Shown here in pieces: positions 1 to 11,400 of a stretch of 64,000 nucleotides of DNA (position 1 is the first letter of the stretch; every line of letters starts with the position of its first letter). Source of the stretch: Euphorbia lathyris (Eukaryota > Streptophyta > Magnoliopsida > Malpighiales > Euphorbiaceae); NCBI RefSeq assembly GCF_963576675.1, contig NC_088910.1, forward strand, positions 29,700,531-29,764,530, written 5' to 3'. The translations under genes were made by a program, and so were the position numbers. The notes under the pieces were generated by a model that was not told the DNA's origin, did not search any database, and was given only the letters and a program-made list of their open reading frames with translations.

Positions 1-433
1 TTTAGGGGTCCTAGGCAAAATAAGCAGTAAGGGCCCCTTTAATATAAAATTTACAATTTAGGACCCTTGTAGAAAATATAGGAAATAAGTACACTTTCTC
101 CTACAAACATGTTCTGTAAGAATCTCCTTCAGAACGTAAAATGTTGTAGGAGATTTTTGGAAGGAAGATTTCCTCTATAACTCACCTACAACAAAGTAAA
201 AAAGTAATGGTTAAATATATATAATTTATATATTAAAAAAGATTACAGATGTAAGAATCAAATCCATACTCTCTTTAATTGGAAAACAATGTAATATCAT
301 TCTACTACTTTAAATTTACTTATTATACTTAAAACATAAGGTATTTATTTATGACTCTAATTTTTTTTAGGCCTCCTCCAGCCCTGGGCCCTAGACCGGC
401 ACACCCTAGGCCTAAGCTCAGGGCCGGCCCTGC
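1..433. mobile_element. hAT-type nonautonomous element, left end just outside window
   Basis: The right end reads GGGCCGGCCCTG, the inverse of the CAGGGCCGG start of hAT-like elements. The interior (a TAGG-TCCTAGGCAAAATAA segment at the window start, then TTTAATATAAAATTTAC) matches the complete relative at 36381-36963, so only some 20 bases should lie off the window. It is inserted in the copia fragment that resumes at 434. No transposase is visible. The target duplication cannot be checked. Confidence 0.65.
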
Positions 434-760
434 ATGACTTTGTGTTGGACACTACATGAATTGACTAACTTTATTTATTACAAAACTAGGATCAAGCCGT
501 GTGATAGTCGCATATTGGCAGCTGCCAACTATGCTTTTATACTTGCTAGGATCATCAAATGCCTCACCAATTTCAGGTGATAATTTTCTAGAAGTACATG
601 ATGGTGTTGAAATACCTTTCACCCAAGGTTTCAATAGGTCCTTTATGTATTTCTGCATATTTAGGTGCGAAGTGGTGGAAGTCCAACTTGCTTCTAACCT
701 AAGAAAATAACTTAGCTGTTGCACTATGCCTATAGCCTCGAGACGTTATATTTAATGGTA
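434..760 (-). pseudogene. Ty1/copia reverse transcriptase fragment
   Basis: The minus-strand frame at 452-724 reads like the C-terminal part of a copia polyprotein reverse transcriptase: a KYIKDLL segment, a STPS segment, then VGSCQYATITRLDPSFVINKVSQFM-like residues, matching the family pattern YRSLVGxLxYLTxTRPDIxFxVxxxSQFM. A stop follows the last Met and then residues like CPTQSH, where the family has HxPTxxH, before the hAT element cuts in at 433. No other copia domain is visible. It is a dead fragment. Confidence 0.7.
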
Positions 761-1444
761 TCGTTAACTGTAAGGCAATAATCTGTTAAGCTCATACTTA
801 CTTGTGTAAGATGATTAACAGAGTATCCAAGATTAGTGATCTGCACACATTTGGCGGGTTGAGTACTTGATCAAGTGAAGTCGTGTGGCTATAAGATACT
901 AATCTAAATATCTCTGGTCCGTTATTATCGTATGAATGAAAAATTAACTAAACACTAGTACGTGCCTTGGTTGTGATGGTGTTTCACCAGTCACTGACAT
1001 TGAGTGTCAAACCAAGGACATTAAGGTTTATGGGAAGTAAACTCTGGATCGATCCGCCACGAGAATACCACATGGTTGTCCAATGTCACATGTAGTTCTC
1101 ATGTAACGGTCACAAATGAATCCTTAGACCCAAAGTCACTATGAGACCTGGATGAGACACTACATGCTTTTGTTATCGCCCAACAGGCCAGTAACTTAGT
1201 GTCAAGTATGGATTAGCCATATATGTATTGAATCATGCTGAGGGACCATGTATGTAAACCAGTAAATATTAAAGAATGGATGGAGTGTAAAATGGAAAGA
1301 TGAGGGTAAAAAACAATAAAAAAATAAATATTATAAAAAAAAATAAAACCAAATATAAATTTGAATTTTTAATTTTTCTCAAAAGCAACCCACAGAAAAG
1401 ATGGAGAGATTGAGCCAGCCCAGAGTCCTGGGGATGGGGCACCT
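761..1444. other. No gene seen; probable old LTR-element sequence
   Basis: The composition is less AT-rich than the flanks and there is no usable frame. It lies directly upstream of the copia fragment on the minus strand and may be decayed retrotransposon sequence. I could not identify ends. Confidence 0.4.
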
Positions 1445-1555
1445 TGAGTATCGGTGGTTCGGTATTTCAAAGTAGTTGAGCTGGTTTAAGATTCATGTTT
1501 TAATTTAAGAGGTCATGAGTACAAATTCCACCAATCTCATTTTATTTTATTTATT
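1445..1555 (+). repeat. Possible tRNA-derived SINE body
   Basis: The stretch contains TAGTTGAGCTGGTTTAAG (resembling a tRNA D-arm/A box) and, about 35 bases later, GGTCATGAGTACAAATTCC (resembling a T-arm/B box). Spacing is right for a Pol III promoter, but both boxes are degenerate and no target duplication was found. Confidence 0.3.
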
Positions 1556-1582
1556 TGAACTTTATTTCCCAAATAATCTATA

Positions 1583-2856
1583 TCTATATATAATATAAAA
1601 CAGTAACGATGGAGGTAAGGTGTCACTTCCTCCTTTTTTACTGATAAAAAATATAATATAAAATATGATATATTAACTTTAGTTATATTATTATATTTAT
1701 TTATAAAAAGATTATTTTATCCGTACTATGTCTAAGAGTTCTACAGAATTTAAATTAATCCCTAAAATCTCTCTAATTCTCTGCATATCTATATCTAAAA
1801 GTTTTATATAATTTAAATTAATCACTAAAATCTCTCTAATTCTCTGCATATCTATATAGGCTTAAAGCACTTTTTGACCCATGACCTATCCAAAATTTGT
1901 GCATTTGGCCCCTGACCTATTATTTGGTCATATTTGGCCCCTAACCTATCAAATTAGATAAAATCTAACCCATATTGAATGAAAAATTAACTTTGTTAGA
2001 AAATTAACAGCAGTAACCAATACAAAAATGTCACATGACACATAAATAAAATTAATTTTTACTCTATCGGAACACTAGAAAAAGTTTTTAGGATTTTTTT
2101 TACTGTTTAAAATAGTTACTGTTGCCATCTCCGGTTGAAAATTAATTTTATTTATGTGTCATGTGTCGTTTTTGTATTGGTGACTCCTGTTAATTTTTCA
2201 TTCAATATGGGTTGAATTTTATCTAATTTGATAGGCCAGGGGCCAAATATGACCAAATAATAGGTCAGAGGTCAAATGCAAATTTTTTGGATAGGTCAGG
2301 GGCCAAAAAATGCTTTAAGCCTATCTATATATAATATAAAACAGTAACGATGGAGTTGAGGTGTCATTTCCTCATTTTTTACTGATAAAAAATATAATTT
2401 AAAATATAATATGTTAACTTTAGTTATATTATTATATTTATTTATAAAAAGTTTAATTTTATCTGTACTATATCTAAGAGTTCTACCGAATTTAAATTAA
2501 TCCCTAAAATCTCTCTAATTTTATGTATATCTATATCTAAAAGTTCTACATAATTTAAATTAATCCCTAAAATCTCTCTAATTCTCTGCATATCTATATA
2601 TAATATAAAACAGTAACGATGGAGGTGAGGTGTCACTTCCTCCTTTTTTACTGATAAAAAATATAATAAAAAATATAATATATTAACTTTAGTTATATTA
2701 TATTTACTTATAAAAAGATTATTTTATCCGTACTATATCTAAGAGTTTACAGAATTTAAATTAATCTCTAAAATCTCTCTAATTCTCTGCATATCTATAT
2801 CTAAAAGTTCTACATAATTTAAATTAATCCCTAAAATCTCTCTAATTCTCTGCATA
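1583..2856 (+). repeat. Tandem array of Helitron 5' units (about 264-269 bp)
   Basis: Three consecutive units each begin TCTATATATAATATAAAACA followed by GTAACGATGGAG and a GTGTCA(C/T)TTCCT segment, and each ends with a doubled CTAAAATCTCTCTAATT module. Start-to-start distances are 741, 269 and 264. Removing the 463-bp insertion plus its 10-bp duplication turns the first distance into 268. Confidence 0.8.
1859..2321. mobile_element. Mutator-like miniature element
   Basis: It has long terminal inverted repeats beginning GGCTTAAAGCA and ending TGCTTTAAGCC, with arms that carry the same ACCTATCCAAAA / GGGGCCAAA wording in inverse. It is flanked by a 10-bp target duplication, TATCTATATA (1849-1858 and 2322-2331). 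No coding capacity. Confidence 0.8.
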
Positions 2857-3045
2857 TCTATATATAATATAAAACAGTAACGATGGAGCTGAGGTGTCAC
2901 TTCCTCCTTAATTAAATGTGAAAATAAAATAATAATATTTAATTTATATAGCACTTTTATATCATTAATTGTAATTATTAAATTATATTTTTGTTAATAT
3001 TTATATATTAAGATGAATCCGTGCATCGCACGGGTCAAAAACTAG

Positions 3046-3373
3046 TTATAGTATTATGTTACCATCAATAATTACTTTCAATTTCAGTATACTCTTTATT
3101 TTCATAATACTTTTGAACTCATTTTAATTTATCTCTTTTCCATACAAAAAAAAATCAATTCTTATTTTTGAAACTCAAATTATTTAATTTATGAATTAAA
3201 TTTTATTTTATAAAAATTATAAAAAATTTATAACTATAAAATTAAATATGTTTACTTTTTTTTTTTTATCGCTGGACGCTTTTAATATTTTAATCAACAC
3301 ATCAAAACGATGAAGTTTTAATATGCGGGGAGGCTAAAAAAAAATCGGTTAGCTCTTACGGACTAGACTTTAA
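3046..3373. other. AT-rich spacer, nothing recognised
   Basis: The stretch is very AT-rich with no frame, repeat or RNA gene that I could support. Confidence 0.5.
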
Positions 3374-4276
3374 GGGGGCGTTTGGTTTGGGGGTTTCAGG
3401 AAAGGGTAAGGGAAATGGGAGGCTTCATTCCTTTTGTTGGTGTTTGTTTTGCTAATTAAATGATTCTCTTTGCCCTTTTTTAGTTTTGGGTTTACCCCTA
3501 ACTCCTCTAACCCATTCCCCACTTTCCCCTAAGGTTTTCTATTCCCTTTCCCCTCTCTTTCTAACCTACACTCCTTATAAAATTCTACTTTACTCCCTAT
3601 TTTATTTTTTATTTTTATTTTGGTCTCTATATTTTTTTATTTTTACATTTCTTTATCTTTGTATTAATTTCATTTTTGTTATATATTGTTAATTTTTTAC
3701 TCAAAAAATATTTTTTGACTAAATTTTACTTTTTTTTATTTTTGTTTAATCCTTATATTTTTTTATCACTAGATTAATTTCACTTTTGATCCTTATAATT
3801 ATTTATTTTTACCTTTTTACCCTGAAAAATAATTTTGACCAAATTTTTTTCTTTTATCATATTATTCAGTTTTAATATTTATTTTTAATTATTTTAAAAT
3901 AATTATTTTCTTTTTAAATATAATATTTATGCATTTTCTTTGATTAATTTTAACTTTTATGAAGTTTATATTATTATCAATAAGGGTAGCAAGTGAGTGA
4001 CGTTTTGGATTGTTTGGGATTATATATGAAGTTATTTCACGTTTTATGGAAACTATAGTAAAAGAGTTGAATTTTTTTTTATTATATATGAAATTAAAAA
4101 AAATAGTTTTGATTCCCTATTTGAACCAAACATCCACAAAGGGAATAGGGTGGAATTGCATTCCCTTTCCTAAACATATCCAAACACATAGGGGTATGAA
4201 TACTCATTCCTTTCCTTTCCTTTAGTTTCCCTTTCTTGATTCCTTTTCTCTTACCCCTTGTAAACCAAACGCCCCC
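3374..4276. mobile_element. PIF/Harbinger-like miniature element (903 bp)
   Basis: The terminal inverted repeats are GGGGGCGTTTGGTTTG and TAAACCAAACGCCCCC, flanked by the 3-bp duplication TAA (3371-3373, 4277-4279), typical of Tourist/PIF elements. The interior is AT-rich without transposase. Relatives in the window are 41519-41800 (complete) and about 32254 (partial). Confidence 0.8.
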
Positions 4277-4384
4277 TAAAACATTACCTTAGACCATAGG
4301 GATAAAATTATTGCTAGCAGCTTGCTTTTATAAAACATTACCTTAGACCATAGGGATAAAATTATTGCTAGCAGCTTGCTTTTA
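4277..4384 (+). repeat. 54-bp direct tandem duplication
   Basis: Two identical-looking 54-bp copies begin TAAAACATTACC at 4277 and 4331 and end with GCTAGCAGCTTGCTTTTA. The copy starts at the TAA target of the neighbouring PIF element. Confidence 0.8.
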
Positions 4385-4620
4385 TAAAGAGGGCTTTAGA
4401 AAGGGAAACATCACTATATATATCTAATCTACTGGTGGATATAGGAACACACATAATAAACATTAATTATCTTTGAAACTGAATTAGCACAAGTTTTAGT
4501 CATTTTAATAAAGACATGCATGTGCCATTTAATATGAAATCAAAAATTAATTGGTGAACCTACAAACTTAGATAATTATCGGCAAAATCCCATGGTAGGG
4601 CATGTTCTGTTACACTTGGT
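4385..4620 (+). repeat. Diverged duplicate of the segment at 40840-41058 / 41815-41925
   Basis: Shared wording includes ACATAATAAACATTAATTAT, GACATGCATGTGCCATT, TTAGATAATT-TCGGCAAAA and CATGGTAGGGCAT. This copy lacks the Mutator-like element found in the other and so is its empty site. Confidence 0.75.
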
Positions 4621-5036
4621 CTGAGCAGACCAATTACAAAAATGTTTTTTCTTTTCTTTTTGAATTACAAACATTAAATGGTAATATTTTATCTTCAAAC
4701 ATTTTTAATATATGAACTAAATGGAAATGAAATGAGAAAGCTCCTAACTCATGAATAAATATAAAAATATACATTTATAAAAATATCTTTGTTGTTCCAA
4801 ATTTTAGGGATGCAGATTTCAAGTTTCATCCATTTAGGGGCATCTCGAAACCACATCCATTTAATTTTAATTATTTTGGTCTTATTTTATTTAATATTAG
4901 TTATGATTTTTTTTGTTAGATAAACGAGATTTATGATTTTATTGTTGTATATATTTGTATTTGTATTATTTTTCAGTTTAATATTAAATGTAATATAATT
5001 CTTTTATATATATTTACTTGATAATATTTTGTTTTA
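4621..5036. other. AT-rich spacer, nothing recognised
   Basis: No frame, RNA gene or delimited repeat was found here. Confidence 0.5.
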
Positions 5037-5045
5037 TATTATAAA

Positions 5046-5593
5046 GGGTAATTAATTTATTAGTTCCTATATTTTGACAAAACTTACTGTTTAGTCCCTG
5101 TATTTTAAAAAACACATGGTAAGGTCCCTAACCTTTTTCTCAGTGAACTGTTTAGTCCTTCCGTCTGTTTGTTAGATTTTTTACCGTTTATGAATTCGGA
5201 AATGACTAAATTACCCTTTACTATTTACCTTCAAACTTCAGAAGAGGAAATCCAATTTAGAAAAAGAAGCTATTTGTATAGAGAACAAGAAAAAGAACAG
5301 ACCTAATGCTTATGAATTTGAACGATTAAGAAGAAAATCAAGAAGAAGAACACTCAAAGTTGATTTTAGATGCATGCGAGTTTATAGGAAAGGAAAATAA
5401 AGGAAAAGAAGAACGCAAATCCAAATTGACTAACAAAATCTTCATGAGAGTCTAACGGTAGGGACTAAATAGTTCACCGAGAAAAACATTAGGGACTAAA
5501 CAGTTCACCGAGAAAAACGTAGTGTGTTTTTTAAAATACAGGGACTAAACAATATGTTTTATCAAAATACAAGGACTAATAAATTAATTACCC
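5046..5593. mobile_element. Mutator-like miniature element
   Basis: Terminal inverted repeats GGGTAATTAATTTATTAGT / ACTAATAAATTAATTACCC run on for about 100 bases. The flanking 9-bp target duplication is TATTATAAA (5037-5045, 5594-5602). The interior has no transposase. Confidence 0.85.
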
Positions 5594-5640
5594 TATTATA
5601 AATTAATTTTTGCAATTAGTATTTAGTATAGTATTATTTT

Positions 5641-6049
5641 GGCCTAATACACAAATAACCCCCTGAACTTGTCCAAATGTTGCAACTGCCCCCTCCAACT
5701 TTCAATTGTAACAACTTACCCTTCAAACTTGTCCAATTGTAACAACTTACCCCTTAAACTTGTCCAATTGTAAAACACAATCCCAAATTGCTGACATGGA
5801 CTGCAATTGAAGAAACACGTGAAATACAAAATCTGCAACGCTCGTGGAGTATGATAATCAGATCTTTGGCGTGATACGAATCCGGAGAAACTTTTTTACG
5901 GTTGCTTCAAATACGGGATAAAAAAATTCCCAATTTGGGGTTATGTTTTACAATTGGACAAGTTTAAGGGGTAAGTTGTTACAATTGAAAGTTGAGGGGG
6001 GAAGTTGCAACATTTGGACAAGTTCAGGGGGTTATTTGTGTATTAGGTC
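5641..6049. mobile_element. Mutator-like miniature element
   Basis: It starts GGCCTAATACACAAATAACC and ends GGTTATTTGTGTATTAGGTC, with arms of more than 100 bases that pair through the GAACTTGTCCAA / TTGGACAAGTTC stretch. The 9-bp duplication TATTATTTT flanks it (5632-5640, 6050-6058). It lies only 47 bases from the previous element. Confidence 0.85.
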
Positions 6050-6058
6050 TATTATTTT

Positions 6059-6410
6059 TTTAGAAATTTTAAATGGGATTGAATAATTTTAACAATAAAA
6101 TTGAATATCATGTAAAATAAAATTAATTAAAATAATATATAAATTAAAAACGTACTATATAGACAAATAAATTTAAAGACACAATTTCTTCAAAAAAAAA
6201 AAAAACAATAACAAAAAAAAACTTAAAGACACGACTATAATAGGATTATAATAGGTAGATATTTTAAAACACACTATTACACAAAAAAAAAAAAAAAAAA
6301 AAAAAAAACCAACACGATTTAAGTAAAAATACGACATAATAATTAAAATACTTAGCCTATTAAGTATTAAGATTGTTCAGTTTTTTTTCTTTATGGAAAT
6401 AGCCGTATCT
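6059..6410. other. AT-rich spacer with poly(A) tracts
   Basis: It contains homopolymer A runs (about 6281-6307) and no supported gene. Confidence 0.5.
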
Positions 6411-6752
6411 TCAATAGATGAACAAACAATAATTACAGCAAACAAACATAAGGAATAAAAACCTTACAAAGTCCATAAAGACATTAAAACAACTACAAAT
6501 AGCAGAAATAATCATAAAAGGTATTAAAAATATAAAAGAACAAAAAAAAATATACTTCTCATAAATCCAAATCCGTAGAAAAGCATCTGCAATCCACTCA
6601 TCATCATTTAAGCCATTTTGAACATTCAGATGTAAATCCTTTCTTTTGTTGCAACCACGTAGATCCATTGATCCACGAACAAGATAAGTCGTTTCCGCTT
6701 GTGCTAAATTCAAAAAAGGTATAAACGAAAGAATAATAGAGAACTGATACAA
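6411..6752 (-). pseudogene. Unrecognised protein remnant, paired with 16580-16950
   Basis: The minus strand gives a frame with LAQAETTYLVRGSMDLRGCN, KRKDL, QNGLNDDEW and KY segments. The same order of words (LARAE, Y, V, S-D-RGC-KRKDL, Q-LND-E) recurs on the minus strand near 16735-16905. Conservation of protein words while the DNA diverges suggests a once-coding family, probably carried by a repeat. I do not recognise the family. The hydrophobic ends of the open frame are AT-rich and not reliable. Confidence 0.4.
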
Positions 6753-7455
6753 ATCAAGCGAGTAAATATCAGATGAAGTATATGAACACTAACAGAAAAA
6801 AAACAATAATAAAAAAACACAGTGTAACACCCGCTTCAAATTATATTTTTATTTAATTAATATTTGACCATTATAGACAATTAAAATGTCACTAAAATGA
6901 ACAACTATAATAAACACACTGATTTATTAATTGACCAAGCTTTACATCTCAAAATTTCACAATAAGTCTATATTTTAACTATAAACTGCAACGTAGTTTA
7001 ACATATATACTGACAATCCTAACAGTTGAATCGCTGGTCAATTAGTACCTTTAACCTGAAAGGAAAACTAGTAGAGAGTGTGGTGAGCTTGGAGGACTCA
7101 GTAAGATAGTTAATTGTACACATAGCATAACGACATGTGCATACAATTCAGTCTATATGCATTTAATAATTAATAGGTGACCAAACATCAAAACACGACT
7201 TTTATCATTTATTTATTATCTGTTTAAGGACCCGCTTGTCAAGAAGATATATACACAATGGTTCACGGTCAATTTAAAATATCACAATCTCAATCTCAAT
7301 ATCATCATAATCAACAGCACAGGATACCGCTCTCCGCCAGGTATCCCCGCACCACCCCGGTGCGTAGCAAAAACAGCACAAAGTATCTCTTGCATCCTGA
7401 GATACTCCGACACTAGCCACAAGGACAAATGCCTAGCAATCATATCTCAACTCAA

Positions 7456-7457
<2 letters not shown>

Positions 7458-7488
<31 letters not shown>
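7458..7488. repeat. (TA)n microsatellite
   Basis: About 15 uninterrupted TA units lie inside the solo LTR. Confidence 0.9.
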
Positions 7489-7489
<1 letters not shown>

Positions 7490-8472
7490 TTAACACGTAC
7501 ACGAATGAACCATTGATTATATTTCGTCAAGACAAGCTTTTAATTATTCTCAATTCCTTTCTTTACCAAAGGCATCCATCAATCGTTTCCCTCGATAATA
7601 ATTATTTTATAATATTTAATATCACCCTAATGTGTATGCCACCATATTCATTAAGGAAGTCACAACAGTCATGCAGTTTCAACCATAATCAATATTATCA
7701 TTGATAACAAAAAGGCACTGACGTCATTAGTCGGTTCATATTCACAAACTTAACCCATCAATCAACAAACCACATCAACTACCATCAGATACAAAGAACA
7801 TATAAACAAATATATATATAATTAACCATTTACCTTTATTCCGAAAGATACCATTAAATTAGCAAGCGAGACGATAGATATTCGATTGATACGTAGTTTC
7901 CTATCTAAAACAATAAACCCTTTTTTTCTCCAGAATCTCCATCTCCTCTTTTGCGGCCTCCCCCTTAGAAGAAAATAAGTTTCATGTCTATCCCCAAGAT
8001 AAGAATTTTACCCTACTTTTTAAATTGATTTAAATAAAACAATTATTGTTTTTTTTAATAATGATAAACAAATATATAATTGTTGTAACCTATTCGAATA
8101 CAAACACAAATATGTTTTGCCTCTTGAAAGAATAATTAGTAATACATTAATACTAATTTATTACTCTTTAAAAAAACTATTAATCCATCACAAATTACTA
8201 AATATAAATTTTTCTTTCAAATATAAATATATAATATTAACATTTGCTTTCTATTAAAATTAATAAATTTTAATAATTATTTTAGGGTCCTAATTTTAAA
8301 GATTTTTTTTTATAGAAATTGGGACGAGACAGAACTTGGACGGGGTGAGCACCCATGGCCCAAGAACTAACAAACCCGCAATATATAAATAAAAGAAAAA
8401 AGTGAGTGTTTGAACAAGAGAAGAGGAAGGAGAACAAACAAAAGAAAGGGGGAGGAGAAAAGATAGCAAAAG

Positions 8473-11400
8473 TCAAGAAAAACGCAATTGTGAAATATTA
8501 CAAAGATCATCATTGATAAATCTGTGGCAAAAAGCAGGAGCTGAAGGCCACCAATTGATCACGGAGGAAGAGACTCCAAACTTTGCCAGTGCATCAGCAA
8601 CTCTATTTCCTTCTCTAAAGATGTGTGAAAAGATAATGTTCATTCTAGAGCAAATGCTGAGACAATGCAACCATTCTTGCCGAATACTCCAAGGAACATC
8701 CATGGAGCGGTGTCTAAGCAGATTAACTACGTACATTGAGTCTGACTCAACCCAAAGCTGATGCCAATTTTTCTCCCAAGCAAGTTCAATTGCGAAAATA
8801 GCGGCTCTTAATTCAGCCATATAAGCAAAAGAAGGAGGGGTAGAAAAAGCAAAACAACCTTTGGGAAAACCATGATAGTTGCGAAAAATGCCATCCGCTC
8901 CTGCCTCGCCAGGAGTGCCAAAAGCAGAGCCGTCCACATTGACTTTAACCCAGCCCGGAGGAGGTTTAAGCCAATGGACCGGAATAATGTTGGGAGCAGG
9001 AGGCGGCCTAGGAGAAGCTAGAAGGCGGGATAAGATAGCAGCATCTCTCCGAGAAGAGCAAAAACCTTTAGAAGTGGCCAAAGACTCCCGAATCATTCGA
9101 AAGAGGGTGATCTTCGAGTGCTGAATAGAAGGAGAAACTTCCTTAAAGATTGCTTCATTCCTGCAATGCCAGATTAACCAGATGCAAGTGACAGCGGCAA
9201 CACGCCAGATCATCGAGACCTGAGAGCTAAAATGGATGCTACGAAGAGAGCTGAAGAAGTGGATGAATTGGGAATGACGAGGTAAAGAGCAGTCAAAATG
9301 AATCTCAATGGCCCTCCAAAGAGAATCGGCAAAAGAACAACTAATGAATAGGTGGTTAATGGACTCAGCATCCCTACCACATAGAGCACAACGAGAGGCA
9401 ATGGAGAATCCTAGACGCTGCAGGAGGTCATGAGTTGGAACTCGTCCATGCAAAACTCTCCAGAAAGTGAAGGAACGAGAAGGGGGAGTGTGAGCATTCC
9501 AAACAAATTTATACCAGTCCACCGAGGAAGAACTAGGACTGAGAACTGAATAGTACTCTTTGGCAGAGAAAATACCCTTCGTAGAAGGTTGCCAAGCGCA
9601 AAAATCAATATCCTCTCTACCCCGGTGAATAGAACGAATACTGTCTTGAACAACCGAAGGTAGAGTACCTAAGCCAAGCCACTCCGAATTTACCAAAAAA
9701 TCATCAACAGAATTATAGCGAGAACGCTTATCCTGATGATCAAGACCCAGTCTGTCCGCCACCGATGGTACGATCCACCTATCTGTCCAGAAATTGAGCG
9801 ATGAAGATTGGCCAATCCACCAAAACGTCTGGTCCCAAATGGAAGAATAAACAAACTTACAAGAGGACCAAATCGAGGAAGGAGCAATGGTAGCTTTAGG
9901 CAAACCAGAGACAGCCATAAATCTAGACTTCATCAGAGAAAGAGCAAGACTGGTGCCTTGAATCAATTCCCAACACATCTTACCCAAGAGAGCATGGTTA
10001 AAGATCCTAAAGTCCTTAATGCCCAAACCTCCACCTTCCAAACTTTTGCAACACGTCTTCCAGGGAACCGTGATTAGCTTTCTCTGATCAATACAACCCG
10101 TCCAAAGGAAGTTCCTAACGCTTCTATTGAGCTTATTCAACAATCCCACTGGCCACTTATAGATCAAGAATGAGTGAACCAGAGAACCAGTAATAGCAGA
10201 CTTAATAAGAGTTAAACGCCCTGCAAAGGAGAGAGAGCTACCTTTCCACTTGCTAAATTGAGAGAGAAATTTATCAGTAAGACTGCTGAGATGACGAGCC
10301 CTTGGAGCTCCTTTGAATAGAGGGACTCCTAAGTAATTGAAAGGGAGAGACTCCAAACGGATGCCGAGACAGTGAGCAAGACGAACCCTCCTCGGAGAAC
10401 TCACCTGAGAACCAAAAAAGATAGCAGATTTATCCCAACTAACCTGCTGACCGGAGATCTGTCCATAGAGCAGGAAGAAATCCTTGAGTGCATGGAAGTT
10501 GCTCAAGGATGCCACTCCAAAAATGAGCATGTCATCAGCAAAAAGAAGATGAGAGGGAAAAGAATTTCCTCCAGAATAATACATGGGAGAATAAGTACCC
10601 TCCCTTACCATCTTAGCAAGCCAACGAGAGAAAAAATCCTCAGCAATGTCAAACAGAAGAGGAGAGAGGGGGTCCCCTTGTCGAATCCCTCTAGAACAAG
10701 AAAAGTAACCCTTTGGAGAACCATTAATCATCACAGAAATGCGAGAAGATGCCAGAATGTTTAGGATCCAATCCCTGAAAGTGAGAGAAAAACCAAAGGA
10801 ATCCAACACAGCTAAGAGAAAGTTCCAATCTAAAGTATCAAAAGCCTTACGAATATCAATTTTTAAGGCCATGTGTCCACCAAAACGTTTTCTGTCAAGC
10901 ATATTAACTCCTTCAGAAGCTAAGGCAATGCACTGATGAATGCTTCTACCTTTAAGGAAACCATACTGGTTTGGAGAGACAATTCTTGCAGCAATAACTG
11001 TGAGGCGATCTGCAAGAATTTTTTAGATGATTTTAAAACCAAAGTTACTCATTACAATTGGGCGAAAGTTCTCAATTCTGTCAGCTTCAGCAACTTTAGG
11101 AATTAGAGCCATAATACTAGAGTTTAAACCAGGCAGGATGCCCCCATGATCAAAGAAAGCCTGGACCATATTGCAAACATCATTCCCTACAATATCCCAA
11201 AAGAAACGATAAAAAATTCCCCCAAAACCATCAGGGCCAGGGGCACTGTCAGGATCCATGGAAAATACCGTGTCTTTAATAGTTTCAATGGAAGGTTTAG
11301 AAGTCAATTCCTCATTTTTCAAAGAAGTTATTAGGTTGGGAATTACCTCATTAATTGGAGAAAAATCAATATGTTCTCTAGAACTATGAAAGAGATTAGA

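Larger units (their letters stand above)
1583..3045 (+). mobile_element. Helitron, nonautonomous, with reiterated 5' end
   Basis: It starts TCTATATATAAT after an A and ends CTAG before a T, the Helitron insertion rule (between A and T, no target duplication). The 3' end carries a hairpin at 3019-3033 (CCGTGC-ATC-GCACGG, 6-bp stem, 3-base loop) nine bases before the terminal CTAG, as expected. There is no Rep/helicase coding. The 5' terminal sequence recurs at 1583, 2324, 2593 and 2857. A Mutator-like miniature element (1859-2321) sits inside the first unit. Confidence 0.75.

Noticed and set aside
2442..2954. Repeated minus-strand frames with MQRIREILGINLN words
   Set aside because: They come from the tandem Helitron units; repetition explains their similarity.
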